Assembly (NCBI GenBank): GCA_043808235.1
Contig: JAZDFC010000026.1
Span: 62,001 to 126,000, forward strand
Direction: 5' to 3'
Length of the DNA stretch: 64,000 nucleotides
From: JAZDFC01 sp043808235
Lineage (GTDB): Bacteria > Bacteroidota > Ignavibacteria > Ignavibacteriales > Melioribacteraceae
Of this stretch, positions 7,583 through 17,753 are shown piece after piece. The notes beneath the pieces are model-generated. The model was not told the DNA's origin. It made no database searches and saw nothing but the letters and a program-made list of their open reading frames with translations. The position numbers and the translations under genes were made by a program. Numbering within the stretch: the first letter of the stretch is position 1; each line of letters starts with the position of its first letter.

Positions 7583-8800
7583 ATGAAATGGAAAAAGATT
7601 TTAGCGGCAGCATTAAAAAGTATCGTTAAATCCCGGATGCGGGGATTATTAACAACGCTCGGTATCGTAATCGGTGTCGGTTCGGTAATAGTTATGGTGG
7701 CTGTTGGCGAAGGCGCTCAATCAAATATCGAGGAACAGATAAATTCACTCGGCTCCAACTTGATAGTAATTTTCCCGGGCACGATGTTCTCCGGCGGAGT
7801 AAGCAGGGGCGCGGGTAGTTTCAATAGATTCACAATGGAGGATGTTGAAAGAATCCAAAAAGAAGCGACGCTTATTAAAGGAGTAACGCCGGTTGTCAGA
7901 TCGAGTGCGCAAGTCATTGGCGGTGCAGGTAATTGGAATACATCAATAGAAGGGGTATCTACTTCGTTTCCCGAAGTTAGAAACTGGCAATTAAAATCCG
8001 GCGAGTTTTTTACAGAACGAGATATTAAAGCGAGAGCAAAGGTTGCGATTCTTGGTTCGGAAGTGGTTAACAATCTATTCCCGGACGAAGACCCGATCGG
8101 TCAAAGCATTAGAATACGGAGTGTTCCGTTTAGAGTGATTGGAGTGTTAACTACAAAAGGACAAAGCGCTATGGGACAGAATATGGACGACATTATTATC
8201 GCTCCGTGCACTACCGTTTTAGACCGACTTGTCGGCGGTAGATATATTAATTTTATCCAGGCAAGTGCAAACTCGGTAGAACAAATTGACTCCACACAGG
8301 AAGAATTGCGAAGTATTTTACGTTCGGCACACCGATTAGTAGGAAACGATGAAGATGATTTTACAATTAGAAATCAAACACAAATTAGCGAAGCCGCGTC
8401 CGAAACGACCCGCATCCTTACTCTTCTTTTGGGATCGGTTGCGGGCGTTTCTTTAATTGTCGGCGGTATCGGGATAATGAATATTATGCTTGTCTCGGTG
8501 ACTGAAAGAACCCGTGAAATAGGAATCCGTCTTTCGGTCGGTGCACGTCCATCCGATATCCTTGTTCAATTTCTTTCCGAAGCAATTTTATTAAGTCTTG
8601 TCGGCGGAATAATCGGAATTCTATTCGCTTCGTTGGTAACATTTATTCTCAACACATACGAAATCCAAACTGCAATCATAAAACCGGAGATCGTAATGCT
8701 CTCTTTTCTTTTTGCCGGAGCGGTTGGAGTGTTCTTCGGGTTTTATCCTGCGCGCAAAGCTGCTAACTTAAATCCGATTGATGCGCTCAGATATGAATAG
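7583..8800 (+). CDS. MacB-type ABC transporter permease (FtsX family)
   Basis: A 405-residue inner-membrane protein. One N-terminal membrane helix (about 22-42) is followed by a large periplasmic MacB_PCD domain (about 45-270), then three membrane helices in the FtsX-like C-terminal part (VAGVSLIVGGIGIMNIMLVS; ILLSLVGGIIGILFASLV; MLSFLFAGAVGVFFGF). The conserved ending FYPARKAANLNPIDALRYE is diagnostic of MacB-family permeases. It works by mechanotransmission with the ATPase encoded just upstream, the MacA-like adaptor and the TolC-like channel. Exported substrates in the family include macrolides, peptides, siderophores and lipoproteins; which one applies here is unknown. Confidence 0.93.
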   Translation: MKWKKILAAALKSIVKSRMRGLLTTLGIVIGVGSVIVMVAVGEGAQSNIEEQINSLGSNLIVIFPGTMFSGGVSRGAGSFNRFTMEDVERIQKEATLIKGVTPVVRSSAQVIGGAGNWNTSIEGVSTSFPEVRNWQLKSGEFFTERDIKARAKVAILGSEVVNNLFPDEDPIGQSIRIRSVPFRVIGVLTTKGQSAMGQNMDDIIIAPCTTVLDRLVGGRYINFIQASANSVEQIDSTQEELRSILRSAHRLVGNDEDDFTIRNQTQISEAASETTRILTLLLGSVAGVSLIVGGIGIMNIMLVSVTERTREIGIRLSVGARPSDILVQFLSEAILLSLVGGIIGILFASLVTFILNTYEIQTAIIKPEIVMLSFLFAGAVGVFFGFYPARKAANLNPIDALRYE

Positions 8801-8863
8801 ATTTATTTAACGGAGACGAATTTTGTTTCTCAAATTTTTATAATGATTAACCACGGATTAGCA

Positions 8864-10183
8864 ATGAAAAAAATATTGTTCTTTCTTGTAACATGCACTT
8901 CTATTTTTAATGTATATTCACAAGAGAAATTGAACCTTGAAAAAGCCGTTGAAATAGCTTTGTCAAACAACACATCAATTGTAAAAAGCACAAACAACGT
9001 CGAAGCGACTAAAACAAACATTAAGACAGCCTATGGAAGTTTGCTGCCGAATCTCAGCGCCGGATTATCATGGAACTGGCAAAAATCCACACAAACTAAT
9101 CCAGCATATTACTCCGAGGCTTTACAGCAAATAAACACATCAAATGAATCACGCAGTTATTCTTTTTCAGCGGGGGGTAACGTAACGCTGTTCGATGGAC
9201 TCGCATCTTACGAGAGAATTGACCAAAACGAAAATGAACTTGAGTCAGCTAAATTAAGTCTGGACAGGCTTAAACAAGAAGTAATTCTCCAAACAACCGC
9301 TCTTTACTATTCAATTTTAAATGCACATGACTTATTGAAAGTGCAGGAAGAAAATTCAATTTACAATCAGAAATTTCTCGAACTCATTAAAGAAAAAAAA
9401 TCTCTCGGTTTGGTCCCAATAGCCGATGTTTATTCTCAGGAAGTGCAGTACGGAAATGCCGAAATGTCTTTCATTCAATCAAAGAAAGATTACGAAGTGG
9501 CTGTAAATCAATTACTCGAATTCCTTTCACTCGATGTTTCAAAAAAATACGAATTTGAATCGAACATCATCAAACCTGAGGAAATGAATTTAGTAAAATC
9601 AGGCAGCGAGGATTATGAACTTATGCAGTATTACGACCTTGCTGTTCAGAAGAGAAATGACTTACAAAGTATGAACTACCAATTGCTGTCCGGGCACAAC
9701 CAGCTTTCGATAAGCAAGGCGGGATTACTTCCATCGCTTTCCGGGAATTACTCTTACTCAACAGGCGCCGGTTCAATTGGCGATTTATTTTCGGATAACC
9801 GGTACGGACTTGGACTATCTCTCAATATTCCGATTTTTTCTAATTTTAAAACTGAAGCCTCAATTCAAAGCGCAGAGATTTCAGTAAAAAATTCGATGGA
9901 AGACTTTAATGCTTTGAAGAGACAGATAATCGGCGAAGTGAAGGAAAGTTATATCGATTTGAACCTTGCAAAGAAAAAATTAGAAGTCAGCGAAAAAACT
10001 CTTCAATCTGCCGCTGAAAATCAGAAAGTAAATCTCGAACTTTACCAGGTTGGAAAAGGAACATTTCTCGATTGTCTGCAGGCAAATAAAGATTATGTGC
10101 AGGCGTCAACCGGTAAGATTACTGCTGAATATAACTATTATCTTTCCATTGAAAGATTGTACAACACCGTTGGAGTAAGATAG
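8864..10183 (+). CDS. TolC-family outer membrane efflux protein
   Basis: About 439 residues with a signal peptide (MKKILFFLV...VYSQ). Two repeated OEP domains are visible, beginning EKLNLEKAVEIALSNN, each with a long helical hairpin. The repeat SLLPNLSAGLSWNW / LLPSLSGNYSYSTG marks the paired beta strands, and the family sequence LELYQVGKGTFLDCLQANKDYVQA is near the end. It forms the outer-membrane exit duct for the MacAB-like pump encoded just upstream. I chose the ATG at 8864 over one 21 bases upstream because it gives a clean signal peptide. It is the last gene of the rightward operon. Confidence 0.92.
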   Translation: MKKILFFLVTCTSIFNVYSQEKLNLEKAVEIALSNNTSIVKSTNNVEATKTNIKTAYGSLLPNLSAGLSWNWQKSTQTNPAYYSEALQQINTSNESRSYSFSAGGNVTLFDGLASYERIDQNENELESAKLSLDRLKQEVILQTTALYYSILNAHDLLKVQEENSIYNQKFLELIKEKKSLGLVPIADVYSQEVQYGNAEMSFIQSKKDYEVAVNQLLEFLSLDVSKKYEFESNIIKPEEMNLVKSGSEDYELMQYYDLAVQKRNDLQSMNYQLLSGHNQLSISKAGLLPSLSGNYSYSTGAGSIGDLFSDNRYGLGLSLNIPIFSNFKTEASIQSAEISVKNSMEDFNALKRQIIGEVKESYIDLNLAKKKLEVSEKTLQSAAENQKVNLELYQVGKGTFLDCLQANKDYVQASTGKITAEYNYYLSIERLYNTVGVR

Positions 10184-10296
10184 CTTTAACATATTTATTT
10201 TATAACCGAGTATACTGAAACTGTGGCTAAAACCGGTTGATTTATCAATGCTGATATCCGTTTGCTAAAGAGCTTGTGTGAAAATGTCGATTGTAG

Positions 10297-10314
10297 AGCG
10301 AGATTCATCTCGCT
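10297..10314. repeat. Short palindromic repeat (agcgaga/tctcgct)
   Basis: A perfect 7-bp stem with a ttca loop, preceded by ttgtag. The gtag-agcgaga beginning recalls the gtagagacg palindrome at 22836, so both may belong to one family of short palindromic elements. It lies between convergent genes in 10184-10482. Nothing coding was found there; a 62-codon open frame over it has no ribosome site or recognisable content. Confidence 0.45.
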
Positions 10315-10395
10315 TCTTAAGAATTTAACATCCGCAATAGAACATCAGAACGAAATAAATTCCAGCTTAGGTGAATTTATTTCTACTCAGAAAAT

Positions 10396-10431
10396 AAAAA
10401 AAAGCCCGGCAAAGTTTTTCTACCAGGCTCA
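10396..10431 (-). terminator. Intrinsic terminator of the C25 protease gene
   Basis: On the minus strand, gagcctgg...ccgggc forms a GC-rich stem (one G-T pair) around an A-rich loop, followed directly by a run of seven T. It lies about 50 bases beyond the stop of the leftward C25 protease gene, which is where a terminator is expected. Confidence 0.75.
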
Positions 10432-10482
10432 AAATTTAAGAACTAATTAATTTACTATTTTCTGACTACTTCTTTTTCGGAA

Positions 10483-13400
10483 TTACTTCACCATCAGCAT
10501 CTTCTTTACTGTTCTAAATTGGTTCGTATCTTTCATGGATTCTGCAGTCATAACATAAAAATAAATTCCTGATGAAATATTTGCTGCGTCAAATTTCACT
10601 TCATAGTATCCGGCACTTTGATTTTCATTTACTAATTCGGCAATCCGCTGCCCGAGTGTGTTGTATATTTCTAATCTAACACTACTTTCAAATGGAAGCG
10701 CATATTTAATTGTGGTTGTCGGATTGAACGGATTTGGATAGTTCTGATCGAGTATATATTCTTCGGGAAGTATTTCCGTTTTTGCCAGTCCGTTATTGAA
10801 TATCGTTCCATCATATTTCAGCGTAATTTTTAATCCGGATAATGCTGTTGTTAATGGATTAACAAAGTGATTTTCACCGGCAGCAAAATTTTGATTGATC
10901 AATTTACCGCCTGTCAAATCCTGTATATTCATGGATAGTCCGGTTGGAATGGTGAAATTAAGAATTAAACCTTTTGAACCGTTTGTTAATCGATAGTTTA
11001 ATGTATAGGTAAACACACCAGCAGAGCCTAACGAACAATTTTTGTAATCCCGATACGATGATGAATAGTTGTTTGCTTCATTAAACACAAATCTTGCATC
11101 GAGTCCCGAAGGTGCAATAGGCGGCAATTCCGATTCGCCCAATGAAATGTCTAATCCATTTGTCGCTTCCGGATTTATTCCTGCGGCGAGACTAATTTTC
11201 GTTGCTGATATTCCATCACTAACAGAAATAGGCGCTTCAATTATTCCGCTTAAAATATCTTCAGTCTTTTGAGAATTATCGGAAGTCACTTTTCGTAGGT
11301 TTTTAAAATTCAATTCACCTGCAGCGCTCGTTTTAATCCAATATCCTTTTCCACATTGCAGTGTATCTGCAGTATTGTAAGCTCCGTCGTAACCAAAAAA
11401 GTCGGATTCAATAATTCCTTCGGGAACCGAGGTAATATCGGTTATAGCAACAGATTGATGGAATGGTCCAATAATATTCCATCCGGCTTCCACAGGAATG
11501 TTTTGAGTGACGGCGCTGCCGGAAATATTAATGCTTTCACTTGCATCAAACTTTAGCCAATATCCGGTTCCATTTTGTAACACTTCAGCGGAATTGTACG
11601 CTCCATCATACAAAAATGCGTCAGATACTGCATTCGGATATAAAGAATCAACATCCATACATGTACAGTTTAAGGGAACGGAAATTATATTCCATCCAGT
11701 ATTCACTTGGCACTCAGTGCTCATTATACCCACAGTAAGGGTTACAGGAACAGTAATTACCGATTCAGCGGGATCGTTTCCCGTAATTACAACATCCATC
11801 GAGTATTGTCCTTCGATTAAATCGGTAGTAATAAATTCCAATTCAATTGCGGCAGAGCTGCCATTGTAAAGCGTTCCTTCCGGTATATCTGCAATCAACC
11901 ATTCCGGATCAGCAGAGATTTGAATAGCAAGATTATTAGCGAGATAAGCTGCGTCTCTCACAATTTGAAGCCCATCGGTTCCATCGCTATTCTCTATCCC
12001 CACAGTTGCATTGGTGAGCGTACCGGTAAGAGTTTTATAATAAAACATAATTTTACCGCTCGAATTGATTTCTACCTGGAATGTAAGTGAACTGGTGGCA
12101 TTGTATTTTTGCCAGTTGGTAAATTGAACAATAAATTTATTACCGATTTGTTGGTAATGAACAGTGCCCTGGTTGCTTCCGTCAAGATCGTCCCAGAAAG
12201 GAGCAATAAAATTATTTGGGGCCGAACTGTTCGGTATCGCGGCATTCGACATATCGCCCGATGTAAGAGCGGCAAATAATATGGTTCCATTTGCACTCAC
12301 ATAAATTTGGTTATAAGTAATACCATAAAATTTAAGTCCGAATCCAAGATTAAATGGGCCTGAATAACCTTCATCTTTTGCGCTGTAAGTTCCTGTAGCC
12401 GTCCATTGCGTGGCTGCAGTTCCTGTTGTCGAAATATCATTCCAAACATAAGTTGGTCCCGCAGGATCGTTGCTATCAATCCACTGATACCCAAAATTAT
12501 CCGGTCCGCCGGAACCTCTAAAGCTTTGTCCTCTATTCGGACTCTCGATTCCTTTTGTAGAGGATTCGTTAGAATTGTTAATTGAAATTGGTTTTAAATT
12601 AACCCGAAACATTTCTGTAGGAAAAGTATTGTTTGTTAGCTCAACTTCGTAATCGAGAGTTGACGAATATGCAGTTGTATTCGAAATTAAAATTGAATCA
12701 ATGTAAGTACTATTAACGGGCAGAGAAACATTAACTAATTCGGGAGTTACATCCATTTGTGGCGCGCCCCATGTTCCTTCAGAAACAGGATTTGAAAGAA
12801 GCGAGGTGTTACCGAAAGCATCAAATGCCTTAAGAGTAAAATAATATGTGGTTGAAAAATCTAAACCGGTGCATGAAAAAGATTTGGGAGTTCCCTGCAC
12901 ATCATTTTGCCCTGTAAGCAACATTGATTGGGCGTTATTAAAATCATCATCATCATTGATTGGATTTAATGAATATCGAATATCGTATCCGGCAACTCCA
13001 CCTGTTGAAGCATCCATTGGCGCAGTCCAGGTTAAGGTGATTGATGTGGAAGTTATATCTCCCGCATCCAGATCATTAACTTGTGTAGGGGCAATATCAT
13101 CTGGCGGAGTTGTAAAAATAAGCATCGTACTACAATCGCCGAAAATATTGTATTGTTCCATCAACTTTAATCCTTCGCCGGAACTGCCGCCCCACAAATC
13201 CATTGCATGCATTAAGCCGTTAAAACAAATTCCACCAACAGTCATTTTCTGGTATGTCGTCATTAATTTAATTGCATGATTTTGCAAATCGCACGGCGGT
13301 ACCCAGCTTGCATTTGTAGAAGCACCGTAAACAGCAATGGCTCCTTTGGGATTTGCAGCGTCACCCGCTCTAATCCATGCTTCTTCCATACATTCAGTAC

Positions 13401-14874
13401 GGGTAAAATCCCCATTTTGGCATGCTACGTCGATAATAAATGGATTCATATTTCCATTCGTTAGATTATGAATATTACTGACTCCAAAACCGGTGGTACT
13501 CCATGAAGTGCCGGAACCATGTCCGATATAATTTACCATACTGCGCCCGGCATTAATGGCGGCAGCAACCTGTGCACTTGTAGCGCCCGGATCATAGATT
13601 TGATCTACCGTAGCGAATCCCATATCGTCTATAAGCATAGTGCGTAAAAGATTCATTCTTTCCCAATCCTTCAAAGGAGTTGAGCCGCTTTCATTACTTG
13701 CAACACCCGTTCCACTGAAAAGCCCGGAGTCTTCTGCGGCTCCATTTGTCGCTGAACTCTGATATGTTATTATTTTATTAAGTATATACTCGCAGTTAGT
13801 TGCGGATGTAGGCGAAATTCTTGAAATATATGCATCGGGATAAGCGTCCGTACCGGCAAGTTTAACATAACACGGATCCGATGGAGCGCTTTCAGACGTC
13901 CCGTTTATGGTTGGGATTTCATTCGATTCACCGATTAAAATGATGAACATCAAACTCTGCGCTTCATTATACAAATTTTGGATATAGGTTTTCAACGCAG
14001 CAGAACCGGAACCTGTCACGGTCGGATATTCTGCCGTTAATGTGTTGAATCCCTGCGAAACTTTCCAATTATAAAACGGAGTTACTTTAGAAGCATAATT
14101 TGAATGATATACGATCAATAATCTGCCAAGCTCAGGAAGAGGTGTGTATTCAGTTGACCGTTGAGTATAATTCAGGAAGAGATCTTTATATATGGGTTCA
14201 AATTCTTGTGCAATGTTATTTGAAATACGGTTAAGTGTATTCACGGGTTGTTGGGAATAATCATTAAATACTTCCACAACAAGTCTTTTACAGATAGTCA
14301 TTTCACCGCGCACAGGATTAAAACGCATCGGATTGAATTGGATCGTAACACCTCGGAAATCGCGCATAATATATGGGGAGCTTAAGGAAATTACTTCGCT
14401 AGGATACCAAGCGTCTTTGTTGTAAAACTCATCGAACGTATATGGAATGGAATCCGGATCGATATCCCTCGTAAAATGCCCTTTCGAAGGAGCAACCGGG
14501 ATGGTCGATTCAGTCATATATTCTTCATCAATTATTTTAAAATTTACTGCATCATAGTCCGAAATTATAATGCTGTTTTTTCCAATAGGAACTTGTGGAA
14601 AACCTTGGTCCATCATCCAAACCATGTCCGGAACAGATAAAGTAATGTATGTTTTACCTGCAATTAAAATTTCCTCGCTGTTATAGCCTCCGAAAGTATA
14701 TTCAAGTATAGTGCTGTTTGCACTCGTTTGTAAAACACTAATTTCAACACCCGCACTTGTCCCGTTGACTAATATTTCTTTTGCAAAGCTGTTAAGTGTT
14801 GGGAAGATCAGAAATGAAATAAATATTACAGCGAATAAGTAAATATTTTTTGAAATGGTACTCTTTTTAACCAT
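10483..14874 (-). CDS. Secreted gingipain-like C25 cysteine peptidase with T9SS sorting domain
   Basis: A 1463-residue exported protease. A signal peptide (about 1-31) precedes a C25 propeptide-like region (about 32-235) and the caspase-like C25 catalytic domain (about 245-590). The likely catalytic His is at about residue 450 in NYIGHGSGTSW and the Cys at about 485 in DVACQNGDF. A fibronectin type III domain follows (about 595-700), then beta-rich modules of uncertain type and two similar segments (TGYWLKFDASESINISGSA and KGYWIKTSAAGELNF). The C-terminal sorting domain begins DQNYPNPFNPTTTIKY and ends in a conserved KK-MLMVK. Known C25 peptidases cleave after Arg or Lys; specificity here is not predictable. 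It is secreted by a type IX system whose genes are not in this window. Confidence 0.92.
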   Translation of the reverse strand: MVKKSTISKNIYLFAVIFISFLIFPTLNSFAKEILVNGTSAGVEISVLQTSANSTILEYTFGGYNSEEILIAGKTYITLSVPDMVWMMDQGFPQVPIGKNSIIISDYDAVNFKIIDEEYMTESTIPVAPSKGHFTRDIDPDSIPYTFDEFYNKDAWYPSEVISLSSPYIMRDFRGVTIQFNPMRFNPVRGEMTICKRLVVEVFNDYSQQPVNTLNRISNNIAQEFEPIYKDLFLNYTQRSTEYTPLPELGRLLIVYHSNYASKVTPFYNWKVSQGFNTLTAEYPTVTGSGSAALKTYIQNLYNEAQSLMFIILIGESNEIPTINGTSESAPSDPCYVKLAGTDAYPDAYISRISPTSATNCEYILNKIITYQSSATNGAAEDSGLFSGTGVASNESGSTPLKDWERMNLLRTMLIDDMGFATVDQIYDPGATSAQVAAAINAGRSMVNYIGHGSGTSWSTTGFGVSNIHNLTNGNMNPFIIDVACQNGDFTRTECMEEAWIRAGDAANPKGAIAVYGASTNASWVPPCDLQNHAIKLMTTYQKMTVGGICFNGLMHAMDLWGGSSGEGLKLMEQYNIFGDCSTMLIFTTPPDDIAPTQVNDLDAGDITSTSITLTWTAPMDASTGGVAGYDIRYSLNPINDDDDFNNAQSMLLTGQNDVQGTPKSFSCTGLDFSTTYYFTLKAFDAFGNTSLLSNPVSEGTWGAPQMDVTPELVNVSLPVNSTYIDSILISNTTAYSSTLDYEVELTNNTFPTEMFRVNLKPISINNSNESSTKGIESPNRGQSFRGSGGPDNFGYQWIDSNDPAGPTYVWNDISTTGTAATQWTATGTYSAKDEGYSGPFNLGFGLKFYGITYNQIYVSANGTILFAALTSGDMSNAAIPNSSAPNNFIAPFWDDLDGSNQGTVHYQQIGNKFIVQFTNWQKYNATSSLTFQVEINSSGKIMFYYKTLTGTLTNATVGIENSDGTDGLQIVRDAAYLANNLAIQISADPEWLIADIPEGTLYNGSSAAIELEFITTDLIEGQYSMDVVITGNDPAESVITVPVTLTVGIMSTECQVNTGWNIISVPLNCTCMDVDSLYPNAVSDAFLYDGAYNSAEVLQNGTGYWLKFDASESINISGSAVTQNIPVEAGWNIIGPFHQSVAITDITSVPEGIIESDFFGYDGAYNTADTLQCGKGYWIKTSAAGELNFKNLRKVTSDNSQKTEDILSGIIEAPISVSDGISATKISLAAGINPEATNGLDISLGESELPPIAPSGLDARFVFNEANNYSSSYRDYKNCSLGSAGVFTYTLNYRLTNGSKGLILNFTIPTGLSMNIQDLTGGKLINQNFAAGENHFVNPLTTALSGLKITLKYDGTIFNNGLAKTEILPEEYILDQNYPNPFNPTTTIKYALPFESSVRLEIYNTLGQRIAELVNENQSAGYYEVKFDAANISSGIYFYVMTAESMKDTNQFRTVKKMLMVK

Positions 14875-15133
14875 CGTAAGCTCCTGCGAACGTAATTGAA
14901 ATTTTTAAGTGTGGTTTTGGGATTTAAGAATTTTTTTTGAACGATTCATTATAGAAAAATTTTAAGATTAACCTACGTCAATATAGAAATTAATTGCGAT
15001 ATAATCATCTTTTATTGGCTAAAAGAATATGAGATTATAACGCACGAGTAAGTTTTTTCGCAATATTATTGGCGAAAAAAAATCGATTATTTGAGGATTC
15101 TGAAGAATTCAGAATAAAATTGCCGGATTGTTT

Positions 15134-16174
15134 TTAAGAATTTTGCCTTTCATGATCGAGCAACCAATTCTTTCTTGCCAATCCGCCGCCATAGCCCGTT
15201 AAATTTCCATCCTTCCCAATTACCCTGTGGCAAGGAATTAAAATGGAGACTCTGTTGTGTCCATTTGCCGAGGCGACAGCTCTTACTGCTGTGGGTTTTT
15301 TAAGTGCAATAGCTTGCTGCTCGTATGAGCGTGTTTCTCCGTATGGAATATCTTTCAGTATTTCCCAAACTGAATGTTGAAAGGGAGTGCCCGGTGTATG
15401 TAGTGTAACTGTAAATTGTTTTAGTGTTCCATTAAAATATTCCGCAAGTTCTTTTTGTACTTTAACAAGATGTTCGTTTGTGCCGGGGAGAATTTCCGCA
15501 TTCAGTCTTCTTCGTAAATCTTTAAATTCTGTTTCAAGCATTCTCCTATCCGTAAATTCAACAAGACAAACGCCTGTCGAAGTAGCGCACGCAAACATCG
15601 GTCCAATTGGAGTAGTGAATCGAACAATGTTTATGATAGTTTTCTCAGGTGAATCAGTTGGAGATTTTCCAACAATTGCCTGGTAACTTGAATTGAATCC
15701 GCTTAATGAATTATATCCTGAACTGAAGGCTGTTGAGGTAACTAATTCGCCATGGATAATATTCCGGTAAGCGCCATTAATCCGCAGCATCCTTTGATAT
15801 GATTGAAAAGTCATTTTGTGATTTTTTTTGAACCACCGCCTGATCTGATTCGGCTCGATACCTTTTTGCACAAGATCTGAATCCTTAATTTTTACGTGAG
15901 GTTGCTCTTGAAGTTCGGTCAGTAAATATTTAATTTTTTCCGGCGTTTCACCAAACAACTCAAGCGGACTGCACTTTTTGCATGGTCTAAATCCATGTTG
16001 CAATGCTTCTTTCGGGGAATCGTAAAATGTAATATTCTCCGGATTCGGAGTGCGTGCCGAACATGTCGGTCTGCAAAATATTTTCGTCGTTTTAACTGCC
16101 GTAACGAAGATACCTTCGTAAGCGGAATCCCGCTTTGAAATAGCTTTATATTTTTGTTCGAATGTTAGCGTCAT
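15134..16174 (-). CDS. ada: Ada: methylphosphotriester/O6-methylguanine repair protein and activator
   Basis: About 346 residues with the full Ada architecture. The N-terminal zinc domain has four Cys (FCRPTC and CKKC), of which the first is the phosphotriester methyl acceptor. A helix-turn-helix AraC-like segment (about 95-170) follows, then the O6-alkylguanine methyltransferase domain with active site IPCHRVIG and the tail GYGGGLARKNWLL. It removes methyl groups from DNA irreversibly and, once methylated, activates transcription in E. coli. The start at 16174 (MTLTFEQKYK) is preferred because aaagga lies nine bases upstream; the ATG at 16183 is too close to it. No alkA or alkB neighbour is present. 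Confidence 0.95.
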   Translation of the reverse strand: MTLTFEQKYKAISKRDSAYEGIFVTAVKTTKIFCRPTCSARTPNPENITFYDSPKEALQHGFRPCKKCSPLELFGETPEKIKYLLTELQEQPHVKIKDSDLVQKGIEPNQIRRWFKKNHKMTFQSYQRMLRINGAYRNIIHGELVTSTAFSSGYNSLSGFNSSYQAIVGKSPTDSPEKTIINIVRFTTPIGPMFACATSTGVCLVEFTDRRMLETEFKDLRRRLNAEILPGTNEHLVKVQKELAEYFNGTLKQFTVTLHTPGTPFQHSVWEILKDIPYGETRSYEQQAIALKKPTAVRAVASANGHNRVSILIPCHRVIGKDGNLTGYGGGLARKNWLLDHERQNS

Positions 16175-16371
16175 CTTGTTCATTCCTTTCAAAAAAATAT
16201 TATTCTTACAGTAAATAAGAACAAATTATTAATGATTCACTACCGATAAATTGACATCAATGCTGGAATCAACAAAACCTGCTGGAGAAATACAATATTC
16301 GGCTTTGCGGCAAAATAATTATGGAAGTAAATTATTTATTTTAAATTGTCAGCGTTTATTATTTTAGCAAC

Positions 16372-17748
16372 ATGAAAATTATTTCTAAGATACAAAACAT
16401 CTTTTTCCCCAAATTGAACCCGCAATTAGTCCTGATAATCGGCTTTATAATTGTAATACTTACCGGCGCTGTTCTACTCAGCCTTCCGTTTTCATTAACA
16501 GGCAAGCCGATAACTTTTATTGATGCCGTTTTTACATCAGCTTCGGCGACATGTGTTACCGGTTTGGTAGTTGTTGATACCGGTTCCCATTTCTCAATGA
16601 TCGGGCAAACAATAATATTAATTTTAATTCAAATCGGCGGGCTCGGTGTAATGTCCTTTTCAACACTTTTTCTTTTTTATTTACGCGGAAGGTTTGGAAT
16701 CGGCAGCAGGGAAATTATCCATGAAACATTATCATTTTTCGATACGATTGATATCGGCTCCCTATTAAATTCGGTTTTTCGCTTCACCTTTTTGTTCGAG
16801 GGGATTGGAGCCTTTTTGTTGACAATACGATTTTGTTTTGACATGCCTTTTGATAGAGCTTTATATACGGCATTCTTTCATTCAATCTCGGCTTTTTGTA
16901 ACGCGGGATTCAGTACTTTTAACAATAATCTTATGTTGTATCGCTCCGATGTGTTCGTAAATCTGGTCGTGATGTTTTTAATTGTTATCGGTGGAATTGG
17001 ATTTATTGTTATTTATGAAATAAATAAAGCATATAGAAAAAGAATTTCTTTTCACGGTCTTTCACTGCACACTAAAACTGTTTTGGTTGTTACCGGAATT
17101 TTAATTGTTGGCGGCGCTGCCTTGCTATTAGCTTTTGAATATAACGTTTCACTGAAGAATGATAATTTTTTTACAAAAGTGCTCGCATCATTTTTCCAAT
17201 CGATTACTGCACGTACAGCGGGATTTAATACAGTAGATATTTCCTCTGTTACGATGCCTTCGATATTTGTTTTTATAGCGCTAATGTTCATTGGTGCATC
17301 GCCCGCAAGTTGCGGTGGCGGTATTAAAACTGCTACAGCTGCTGTAATTTTTGCTTTTGTTAAATCCAAAATCAACGATAACTCCAATGTAAATCTCTTT
17401 TACAATACTTTACCGTTAAAAGTAATTTCAAAGGCAATCGTAGTTGTTACATTCGCAATGCTTGTTGTAATTGGCTTCTCATTTGCGGTTTCTCTTTTTG
17501 AGCTTGAGAATGCTTCGTTCCAGGGTGAAGGCACAAGATTTATCCAGGTTTTTTTTGAAGTGGCTTCGGCATTTGGAACCGTTGGTCTTTCCGCTGGAAT
17601 TACTTCCGATCTCTCTTCGGCGAGTAAAATACTTATTTCAATTGTGATGTTGATAGGTCGCGTTGGACCATTGACAATAGCAACTGTAATGGCATCGAAA
17701 GATGAAAAAGACATTAGATATGCACAAGATAATATTTTAGTGGGATAA
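16372..17748 (+). CDS. KtrB/TrkH-type potassium uptake channel subunit
   Basis: A 458-residue inner-membrane protein of the TrkH/KtrB/HKT superfamily, which takes up potassium, often coupled to sodium. The four pore-loop filter segments are visible: SATCVTGLVVVDTG, SISAFCNAGFSTF, SITARTAGFNTVD and ASAFGTVGLSAG, each with the key filter glycine. Length and the short N-terminus match KtrB more than the longer TrkH. The regulatory RCK subunit gene follows after five bases. The upstream region 16175-16371 is a divergent promoter space shared with ada. Confidence 0.93.
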   Translation: MKIISKIQNIFFPKLNPQLVLIIGFIIVILTGAVLLSLPFSLTGKPITFIDAVFTSASATCVTGLVVVDTGSHFSMIGQTIILILIQIGGLGVMSFSTLFLFYLRGRFGIGSREIIHETLSFFDTIDIGSLLNSVFRFTFLFEGIGAFLLTIRFCFDMPFDRALYTAFFHSISAFCNAGFSTFNNNLMLYRSDVFVNLVVMFLIVIGGIGFIVIYEINKAYRKRISFHGLSLHTKTVLVVTGILIVGGAALLLAFEYNVSLKNDNFFTKVLASFFQSITARTAGFNTVDISSVTMPSIFVFIALMFIGASPASCGGGIKTATAAVIFAFVKSKINDNSNVNLFYNTLPLKVISKAIVVVTFAMLVVIGFSFAVSLFELENASFQGEGTRFIQVFFEVASAFGTVGLSAGITSDLSSASKILISIVMLIGRVGPLTIATVMASKDEKDIRYAQDNILVG

Positions 17749-17753
17749 CAGTA

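Noticed and set aside
10262..10450. 62-codon open frame between TolC-like and C25 genes
   Set aside because: It runs over a palindrome and a terminator, has no ribosome site, and its composition is not protein-like.
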